Shown one piece after another: positions 5,834 to 11,240 of a DNA stretch of 11,240 bases. The stretch spans positions 1-11,240 of the forward strand of contig JBCCFC010000318.1 of the NCBI GenBank assembly GCA_039029935.1, given 5' to 3'. How positions within the stretch are numbered: position 1 is the stretch's first letter; each line of letters opens with the position of its first letter. The notes below the pieces were generated by a model. The model was not told the origin of the DNA. It did not search any database and saw only the letters and a program-made list of their open reading frames with translations. A program made the position numbers and the translations under genes. The DNA comes from G039029935 sp039029935. Its GTDB lineage: Bacteria; Chloroflexota; Anaerolineae; Caldilineales; Caldilineaceae.

Positions 5834-8152
5834 GTGCTGTATAGTTCATCTGAAGGAATCGGGGAGTTGTCCAACTTAGAGCATTTACCAACGCTGTACC
5901 AAGAGTTTGTCACCACCTACCTCAACACCCCAGCAGGCCACGCACATCTCCAGAAATACCGCTACTGTCGTATTGCTGCACAGTCAAATTATCAATCCAT
6001 TATTTTGCGCGCAGACCAAGGTGAGGATGTCACGGAGTTGGTGCTGCATAAGCTGTTGCCCTATGCAGACACGACGCGCAATCACCGACAGGGTGCGTGG
6101 ATTCACTATGCACCAACCATCAACGGCGATTTGCGAAAATGGTATGAGCGCATAGGCTGGATTCAACCGCATGAATGGGAGCAGGTTGCCGCAGCGATTT
6201 TGACCTTTGTACGGCAGTGTGTGGCATTGCCTGATGAGATAGCAGCGCATTGCCAAACCTTTACAGACCATAGCTATGCCAAGGGCTTTCAAACAGGGAC
6301 GTTGACACCCATACTCAATGCCCTTGGCCCCAACGCCTACCATCTCTTTAACAACAAGTCACGTCGTGTCCTCAACTACTTTACAGGCACAACCTTTAAC
6401 CAATCGTTACTCACCTATCCCGATGCCAACACGCGCCTACATCAGCTTGTCCATGAGTATAGCCATGTCATCAGTCCTGCATTTAATCCACAAATTGCGC
6501 AGCTATTCCAGCATGAAATTGGCAATTCCGAAGAGGATATAGAAGGGGATGCAGCAGAGAATGCGGTATCAGCGGTGCGTCTGGCTGATTTTTTTGACAT
6601 GTTCTGCCATTGGCTGGTATCCGTCAAGAAGTTTGACTTTCGAGGAACGCATTACTGGCGTCTTGCGATTTCGCATGATGGCAATCTCCAAAATATACAG
6701 GATGAGTGGCAGGAATGGCAGGAGGGTGGCTTTGTTGCGACCAGTCATCAAAGCCATGTAAGCGAAGACTTTACCCATGTCGGAACCCTCAAACGAGCGC
6801 AATTTGACCGCATCCGTGATCACTATTTGGCACAATATCCTGACATCACAAAAAAAGAAATCAATGGTCTCTGGTCATTTGCACATCACATGAAAGAAGG
6901 CGACCGGATTATTGTGTATACAAAGCCCCCTGTGGGCTTAGAGACAGAGGCCAAGTCTCATCTTGTGCTGGGCATGGGGACAGCAACTGGGCCATACTAC
7001 TTTGTCCCCAATGTTGAGCGTGGGCATTGTCTGCCTGTGGAATGGGATGACACCTCACAGCGTGAATTGGCGCAAGTCCGTTGGCGCACCTCGATTGGTA
7101 AAATTGCCCGTGCCACCTTTGAAGAGTATATTGCTGCCCCGATGATTGAACCCGTCATTCAAACCCAAATCGACGCTGAAGATACAGACACAGAAATTGC
7201 GTATCCAAACGCAACGGAGTCCGCGCCACAAATTGTCCGTGAACCCAATGCACTTTATACCACGACACCTGAGTCGACAACGGCCAACATTCAACAACAA
7301 CTGGAGCCATATACATTGGCTGAATGTGCTCATGATACGGGCATTGATGAGGCCACGCTGGACCGTTGGTTACAGGCCATTGAACGACGGGGGCAGTCCA
7401 TTTTTTACGGTCCGCCTGGCACAGGCAAAACATTTATCGCCGAGCATCTGGCGCGTCATCTTGCCAGCGATACCACCAATAGCGGCTATGCAGGCTTCTA
7501 CCAACTCATCCAGTTTCATCCCGCCTATGCCTATGAAGATTTTATCCAAGGCATTCGTCCGCTGACCGATGAACATGGTCGCATTGGCTATGCGTTGATG
7601 CCAGGTCATTTTCGACAGTTTTGCCAAAAGGCGGCGCAACATCAGCATACCTGTGTGTTGATTATTGATGAGATTAACCGCGCCAATCTCACCCAAGTTT
7701 TTGGTGAATTGATGTACCTGCTTGAATATCGTGACCGTGAAATTTCGTTGGCTGCGGGTGGTTCACCGTTTCGGATTCCAGCCAATGTGCGCATCATCGG
7801 GACCATGAATACCGCTGACCGCTCGATTGCCCTGATTGACCATGCCTTGCGCCGCCGTTTTGCCTTTATTGAACTTGAACCAAATTACGACCTGTTGGCA
7901 GCGTGGCATAAGCAAAAGCAGACAGGATTCTCGATTGCGTCCTTGGTCAAGCTGTTAGAGCAGCTCAACCGTGATATTGGTGACTCCCATTATGCGATTG
8001 GCCCCGCCTTTTTCTTGCGTGAAAACTTGCAGGATGAACTTGCGGATATTTGGCAGATGGAGATTGAACCCTATTTGGCCGAAATATTCTTTAACCGCCA
8101 AGCGCAGGTCGAGCGGTGGCAGTGGCGGCAGATTGCCCCGTTTCTTTTGTAA
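5834..8152 (+). CDS. McrB-type AAA+ protein with EVE/PUA-like domain (orphan, no adjacent McrC)
   Basis: Role by family: McrB proteins are AAA+ NTPases (GTPases in E. coli) that recognise DNA, often modified, and drive the McrC nuclease in type IV restriction. Seen, numbering from GTG 5834: residues ~80-260 form an N-terminal region with KGFQTGTLTPILNAL and NNKSRRVLNYFTG that I recall from other McrB-like proteins; 271-435 look like an EVE/PUA-like module (YWRLAIS, LWSFAHHMKEGDRI, LGMGTATGPYYFVP, HCLPVEW); 440-490 are a polar linker; 515-772 are the McrB AAA+ core. Core motifs are Walker A GPPGTGKT (526-533), FHPAYAYEDFIQGI (561-574), Walker B LIIDEINRAN (609-618), MNTADRS (658-664) and RRRF (673-676). 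The C-terminus looks complete. GTG 5834 lacks a Shine-Dalgarno; TTG 5867 follows GAAGGA and may be the real start. No McrC gene flanks it, so its nuclease partner is unknown or distant. Confidence 0.88.
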   Translation: MLYSSSEGIGELSNLEHLPTLYQEFVTTYLNTPAGHAHLQKYRYCRIAAQSNYQSIILRADQGEDVTELVLHKLLPYADTTRNHRQGAWIHYAPTINGDLRKWYERIGWIQPHEWEQVAAAILTFVRQCVALPDEIAAHCQTFTDHSYAKGFQTGTLTPILNALGPNAYHLFNNKSRRVLNYFTGTTFNQSLLTYPDANTRLHQLVHEYSHVISPAFNPQIAQLFQHEIGNSEEDIEGDAAENAVSAVRLADFFDMFCHWLVSVKKFDFRGTHYWRLAISHDGNLQNIQDEWQEWQEGGFVATSHQSHVSEDFTHVGTLKRAQFDRIRDHYLAQYPDITKKEINGLWSFAHHMKEGDRIIVYTKPPVGLETEAKSHLVLGMGTATGPYYFVPNVERGHCLPVEWDDTSQRELAQVRWRTSIGKIARATFEEYIAAPMIEPVIQTQIDAEDTDTEIAYPNATESAPQIVREPNALYTTTPESTTANIQQQLEPYTLAECAHDTGIDEATLDRWLQAIERRGQSIFYGPPGTGKTFIAEHLARHLASDTTNSGYAGFYQLIQFHPAYAYEDFIQGIRPLTDEHGRIGYALMPGHFRQFCQKAAQHQHTCVLIIDEINRANLTQVFGELMYLLEYRDREISLAAGGSPFRIPANVRIIGTMNTADRSIALIDHALRRRFAFIELEPNYDLLAAWHKQKQTGFSIASLVKLLEQLNRDIGDSHYAIGPAFFLRENLQDELADIWQMEIEPYLAEIFFNRQAQVERWQWRQIAPFLL
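5852..5869 (+). promoter_or_regulatory. Shine-Dalgarno supporting an alternative TTG start at 5867
   Basis: GAAGGA (5852-5857) precedes TTG 5867 by 9 nt, while the upstream GTG 5834 has no purine-rich site. An in-frame TAG at 5825-5827 prevents any start further upstream. Using TTG 5867 removes 11 residues and gives a protein starting MSNLEHLPTL, with no loss of recognised domain. Confidence 0.45.
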
Positions 8153-8156
8153 TGAA

Positions 8157-8213
8157 TTTGCTATGGTAAAACCAGAACCAAATGAATCCATCAAACGTTA
8201 CACGCATAGCAAA
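8157..8213. repeat. Imperfect inverted repeat between the McrB-like and phosphatase genes
   Basis: TTTGCTATG (8157-8165) is the exact complement of CATAGCAAA (8205-8213). The adjoining GTAA (8166-8169) pairs with TTAC (8198-8201) if ACG is bulged, giving about 13 bp. No U-tract follows on either strand, so it is not a standard terminator; it could be an mRNA processing or regulatory hairpin, or chance. AATTTG recurs right beside each arm. Confidence 0.3.
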
Positions 8214-8247
8214 GAATTTGTTGAATTGTGTTATATAAGGAATTCAG

Positions 8248-10494
8248 ATGATTAAGTTTGATGGACGTTTCATTCTACTATTTCTTACCTCACTTTGTTT
8301 TGTGTTTCTCACAATGCAAGGCGCATACGCAGGCAACCTCGCATTCCCGTTTGTTCTGCCCAGCCAACAGGCGACTCCCAGCCCGACCCCTGTCTCTGTT
8401 CCGGATGGGATTGGCCCCAAGAATGTGATTTTGATGATTGGCGATGGCATGGGCATCGAGCACATCAACGCCGCCAGCATCTTCTTGACAGGCGAAGAGG
8501 GGCAACTGTCCTTTGAGGATGCGCCCTATCGAGCGGATATGACCGTTTACTCGGCCAACTCTTCAATCACCGACTCGGCAGCATCAGCCACGGCAATGGG
8601 GACAGGTCATAAGGTGAACAATGGTGTCATCTCGGTTGCGTTGCCCGGTGATGGCACACCACTACGCACCTCGCTTGAATTTTTTCAAGAGCGTTGTATG
8701 CAAACCGGATTGGTGTCTACCGCGTACATCAATCATGCCACCATTGCAGGCTTTGCTGCTCACGAAAACAGCCGCAATAACCTTGGGCAAATCGCTGCTG
8801 ATTATTTGACACAAACACGCCCGAATCTCTTTATGGGTGGCACACAGGCCGGGATCAATGATCTTGTTGCACAGGAAGCGGGATACACCGTTGTGACCAC
8901 ACGTGACGGACTTACGGCTACCGACTTATCAGCAGAGACGCATCTATTCGGCCAATTTGGATTTGGGCATATGCCTTATGAGTATGATTACGCTACGGGT
9001 TCGAGTAATTTCTATGACACAAACCCACATCTATCCGAGATGACAGAGGCGGCATTGACGATGCTGGGTGATAGCGAGCAAGGCTTCTTTCTCATGGTAG
9101 AAGGGGCGCGTATCGACCATGCGGGTCATGGCAACCAAATTAGGCGCAACGTCTATGAAACCGTCGAGTTCGCCAAGTCTTTTGATGTAGTAATGCGTTG
9201 GCTGACTGAGAATGAAATGTTAGAAGAAACGCTACTCATCGTGACGGCGGATCATGAGACGGGTGGGTTATCCATCACACAAAACAATGGCATCAACGAG
9301 ATTCCTGATGTCACATGGTCTACGCTCTCCCACACCGCACAAAATGTCCCAGTCTATGCATGGGGGCCAAATGCAGAGGCTGTTTCGGGCATCATCAACA
9401 ACACCGATATCTATCATATTACGACGGCCAATAACAATGCCTCTTGCGATGCACCAGCCGTGCCTGACGAGCCGACAACGACAGCCACACCAACTTCTGT
9501 GAATACACCAACAGCAACCACATCAGTGCCTTCGCCCACGCCGACACAAACGCCTGTGCCGACAAGTACACCTACAACAGTACCCAGTGAAACCTCTACA
9601 CCAATGCCTAGTGCAACTCCCACTGCAACCCACACATTGATCCCAACCGTGATCCAAGCTGCGACACCAACTTTAACACCAACGGCCGCGCCCATATTAA
9701 CATCACAGCCAACATCCACACCACAGCCAACATCAACCCCGACAGCAACGCTTGTGCCGGGGACAGCCGCACTACGCCTTTCGCACACAGTGGCCGCGCC
9801 TGGGACCGAGTTGACACTGGCACTGACGTTACAAATTCGGGATGTATTTGGTGTGCTTTCTGGGGACCCGCTTGCCGACATTGGCAGTGCCTCTGTCGAA
9901 ATCACCTATGATGACACGTTGCTGACACCGCTTGTTTGTGAAACCGACCCAGATGACCATTTTGTGGCTGTGGGCTGTAACATTGAAACATTGGGTCTCA
10001 TTCAACTGACGGCGATTGCCGTTGCAGGGTCGGGGGATGAGATTACGGGCGAAGGCGTGGATGACACAACCAGTAGTGATGTGAGTCAGGCGACCATTTC
10101 ACTGATTCATTTTGCGTTGAAAGAGAATGCCCCCACAGGCACAACCAGTATGCTGTCCATTACAGAACGCTCCCAAGTTGTTTTCGCCAATGGGACTCCT
10201 TCCACTTTTCAACCCGAAGCTGGCTTGGTGACAGTGGCTGGGGTTCGTGGCGACGTCAACTGTGATGGGGTTGCCAATGCGCTGGATAGCCTGTTCATTT
10301 TTCAATTTACCGAAGGCTTGCGAGAACACAGTGAGCAATGCCCTGTGGAGATGGATGAGGGGCGTACACTCTATAACCAAACCTTGTTGATTACGGTCTG
10401 CGATGTCAATGATGATGGTATTTGTGATAATAACGATGCATTGTTGATTGCAACGTGTGCGATTGGCATTGAGCAACCACTTTGTCCAGATTAA
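8248..10494 (+). CDS. Exported alkaline phosphatase with Thr/Pro linker, cohesin-like domain and dockerin
   Basis: Role: phosphomonoesterase (PhoA family, metal-dependent) acting outside the membrane, probably releasing phosphate from organic esters. Seen: AAGGA 6 nt before ATG 8248; signal peptide with likely cleavage after AYA (residue 28); phosphatase domain ~54-392 with D66 (MIGDGMG), nucleophile S110 (TDSAASATAMGTG), T165, R176, E285-D290-H294 (VEGARIDHAGH), D335-H336 (TADHETGG) and H362, equivalent by eye to E. coli D51, S102, T155, R166, E322, D327, H331, D369, H370 and H412. The sites E. coli fills with D153 and K328 are H163 and H291, as in mammalian-type enzymes. Then a Thr/Pro linker ~403-505, a cohesin-like beta domain ~506-664 and a type-I-like dockerin 667-748 with two EF-hand loops (D669-D680, D719-D730). 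It follows the McrB-like gene by 95 bp and ends at a strong terminator. A PHO-type operator was not identified. Confidence 0.93.
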   Translation: MIKFDGRFILLFLTSLCFVFLTMQGAYAGNLAFPFVLPSQQATPSPTPVSVPDGIGPKNVILMIGDGMGIEHINAASIFLTGEEGQLSFEDAPYRADMTVYSANSSITDSAASATAMGTGHKVNNGVISVALPGDGTPLRTSLEFFQERCMQTGLVSTAYINHATIAGFAAHENSRNNLGQIAADYLTQTRPNLFMGGTQAGINDLVAQEAGYTVVTTRDGLTATDLSAETHLFGQFGFGHMPYEYDYATGSSNFYDTNPHLSEMTEAALTMLGDSEQGFFLMVEGARIDHAGHGNQIRRNVYETVEFAKSFDVVMRWLTENEMLEETLLIVTADHETGGLSITQNNGINEIPDVTWSTLSHTAQNVPVYAWGPNAEAVSGIINNTDIYHITTANNNASCDAPAVPDEPTTTATPTSVNTPTATTSVPSPTPTQTPVPTSTPTTVPSETSTPMPSATPTATHTLIPTVIQAATPTLTPTAAPILTSQPTSTPQPTSTPTATLVPGTAALRLSHTVAAPGTELTLALTLQIRDVFGVLSGDPLADIGSASVEITYDDTLLTPLVCETDPDDHFVAVGCNIETLGLIQLTAIAVAGSGDEITGEGVDDTTSSDVSQATISLIHFALKENAPTGTTSMLSITERSQVVFANGTPSTFQPEAGLVTVAGVRGDVNCDGVANALDSLFIFQFTEGLREHSEQCPVEMDEGRTLYNQTLLITVCDVNDDGICDNNDALLIATCAIGIEQPLCPD
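9466..9762 (+). repeat. Thr/Pro/Ser-rich low-complexity linker in the phosphatase
   Basis: Residues ~407-505 consist of imperfect TPT, PTPT and TSTP units (for example SPTPTQTPVPTSTPTTVP). The DNA repeats short ACA/CCA/CCG triplet patterns. Such linkers are extended, often glycosylated, spacers between catalytic and binding modules in exported proteins. Confidence 0.9.
9763..10491 (+). other. Cohesin-like domain followed by Cys-rich dockerin
   Basis: Residues ~506-664 (ALRLSHTVAAPGTELTLALT through GLVTVAG) follow the cohesin/carbohydrate-binding beta-sandwich pattern of 'value, strand, increasing density' segments. Residues 667-748 hold two 12-residue calcium loops, DVNCDGVANALD and DVNDDGICDNND, spaced by ~38 residues, each followed by a short helix. 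Six cysteines (672, 698, 718, 726, 737, 746) could form three disulfides. Having both partners of the cohesin-dockerin pair in one chain suggests self-assembly or binding to other surface proteins. Confidence 0.7.
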
Positions 10495-10504
10495 CGGCAG
10501 AGAG

Positions 10505-10565
10505 CGTAGATATAAAAAAGGCCAAGACTTCTATACAAGAAATCTTGGCCTTTTTTATATCTACG
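10505..10565. terminator. Bidirectional terminator with a perfect 23-bp stem
   Basis: Positions 10505-10527 and 10543-10565 are exact complements over 23 bp around a 15-nt loop. The GGCCAAGA core is bordered by A6 on the left and T6 on the right, so either strand gives a GC-rich hairpin followed by U-tract. It lies 10 nt past the phosphatase stop and 29 nt past the stop of the minus-strand gene, fitting convergent termination. Confidence 0.92.
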
Positions 10566-10594
10566 GCTTATTGGGCATTAGGTACAGTTACAAC

Positions 10595-11134
10595 CTATGC
10601 CCACGTATAACGCCCCTTGACACCTGACGGCAAATTATGAATATCCGTGACAGGATTGTTCTTATCTGGATTCAGCCCAGAACGTTCAATCATGATCTCG
10701 GTCAAGCGAGGATCAAAAGCATGTTCATCCACCAGTGTCGCTGACTCTTCGGCATTGAATGTGCGGAACTCAATGGACACGTCCTGTGGGCGGGCATCGA
10801 CTTTTTTGACAATAATGTCAAGACGATTAATGTTTTCCCATTTCCATTCACGTGTGATGTTCCAAAAGCGCATGTTGTTGTGGATGAGCAACGCATCATC
10901 GGTTACTTCAAAGACCTGAAGGTTATCCCACAGATCAACGTACAACATCAGCGCACCCCAAATAACAAAGGTCCAAGCCAATGCCCTAGCAAAGTAGACA
11001 TCGGTCATGCCCATCATAAACGACATAAACGCAGCGACCAACATGATGATGCCGATGGCTAAATTTTTTGGTGTTCCACGAAAAATTAACTGTTCTTCTT
11101 GACTTGGCATCACTGCCTGTGCCACTTCTGACAT
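10595..11134 (-). CDS. Two-TM membrane protein with bacterial PH-like domain, hypothetical
   Basis: 179 residues. Seen: ATG with GGAG 8 nt upstream (complement of 11143-11146); a short polar N-terminus (residues 1-20, QEEQLIFRGTP); two hydrophobic helices, ~24-42 (LAIGIIMLVAAFMSFMMGM) and ~47-66 (YFARALAWTFVIWGALMLY); then a beta-rich cytosolic part (~71-155) with LQVFEVTDDALLIHN, the Trp-rich RFWNITREWKWENINRLDI, and a final helix DPRLTEIMIERSGL. The hairpin of two TMs followed by a PH-like beta-sandwich and C-terminal helix resembles bacterial PH (bPH) membrane proteins, whose functions are mostly unknown. No catalytic residues seen. It is convergent with the phosphatase gene and terminates at the shared hairpin; its upstream neighbour lies outside the window. 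Confidence 0.85.
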   Translation of the reverse strand: MSEVAQAVMPSQEEQLIFRGTPKNLAIGIIMLVAAFMSFMMGMTDVYFARALAWTFVIWGALMLYVDLWDNLQVFEVTDDALLIHNNMRFWNITREWKWENINRLDIIVKKVDARPQDVSIEFRTFNAEESATLVDEHAFDPRLTEIMIERSGLNPDKNNPVTDIHNLPSGVKGRYTWA

Positions 11135-11153
11135 AAGTACTTCTCCAGAAGAT

Positions 11154-11180
11154 ATTTATTTCAAAATTGTGTAAATAAAT
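11154..11180. promoter_or_regulatory. AT-rich dyad upstream of the PH-like gene
   Basis: ATTTATTT (11154-11161) and AAATAAAT (11173-11180) are perfect complements separated by 11 nt. The dyad is 20-46 nt upstream of the start codon, where an operator or promoter would lie. No confident -35/-10 pair was found, and AT-rich inverted repeats of this length arise easily by chance. Confidence 0.25.
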
Positions 11181-11240
11181 CCAATTAAGTTTTTAGATAT
11201 ACGCGAAGTTAGACACTCTTGTGCCTGAAATTGCAATAGA

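Noticed and set aside
8153..8247. A hidden or fragmentary mcrC downstream of the McrB-like gene
   Set aside because: Only 95 bp separate the stop from the phosphatase ATG, and no nuclease motif appears in any frame there or in the 5364-5833 gap.
8163..8255. 30-codon frame (MVKPEPNES...) between the McrB-like and phosphatase genes, overlapping the phosphatase start
   Set aside because: No Shine-Dalgarno before its ATG, no recognisable features, and it lies in the hairpin region.
9414..9905. 163-codon minus-strand frame rich in Val and Gly
   Set aside because: It is the complement of the Thr/Pro linker repeats; the V/G periodicity is a by-product of ACN/CCN triplets.
1..11240. CRISPR array, tRNA/rRNA genes, insertion sequences or attachment sites
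   Set aside because: No regularly spaced direct repeats, no cloverleaf-like segments, no transposase motifs or terminal inverted repeats were seen; the repeated DNA is limited to terminators, short dyads and the Thr/Pro linker.

Overview
The window most resembles a chromosomal segment of a Chloroflexota bacterium (Anaerolineae/Ardenticatenia-like). This is inferred from protein style, not from a marker gene: large exported mosaic proteins, Thr/Pro-rich linkers, a phosphatase with cohesin-like and dockerin modules, SbsA-type Ig-like domains, TSP3 and LVIVD-type repeats, and the 'LFLPLI' type motif common in exported proteins of that phylum. No rRNA, tRNA, CRISPR array, transposase or phage gene was seen.

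Layout, left to right. (1) Positions 72-5147 (+) encode a ~1691-residue secreted multidomain protein: cupredoxin-like fold without copper ligands, SbsA-type Ig, carboxypeptidase-regulatory-like domain, beta-rich module, Cys-containing all-helical block, TSP3-like calcium repeats, LVIVD-like beta-propeller, two more Ig-like domains and a C-terminal LamG-like lectin fold. (2) A bidirectional hairpin terminator (5170-5215) separates it from a convergent 42-codon minus-strand gene (5235-5363) for a single-pass membrane microprotein. (3) About 470 bp without a convincing gene (5364-5833) holds a G-rich minus-strand tract, a T-tract ladder and an extended -10 element. (4) Positions 5834-8152 (+) encode an McrB-type AAA+ protein with an unusual N-terminal region and an internal EVE/PUA-like domain. 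No mcrC nuclease-subunit gene lies beside it. (5) After 95 bp containing an imperfect hairpin comes an exported alkaline phosphatase (8248-10494, +) with a Thr/Pro linker, cohesin-like domain and Cys-rich dockerin. (6) A perfect 23-bp bidirectional terminator (10505-10565) closes it against a convergent minus-strand gene (10595-11134) for a two-TM protein with a bacterial PH-like domain.

Functionally this is a mixed neighbourhood rather than one pathway. Two exported proteins (a putative surface/adhesion mosaic and a phosphate-scavenging enzyme) flank an orphan McrB-like protein that is probably a nucleic-acid defence ATPase. The McrB-like and phosphatase genes are co-directional with no U-tract terminator between them, so co-transcription is possible, but nothing links their functions. 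The most promising candidates for something undescribed are the McrC-less McrB with its unusual N-terminal region, the 42-aa membrane protein, and the helical block inside the large secreted protein.
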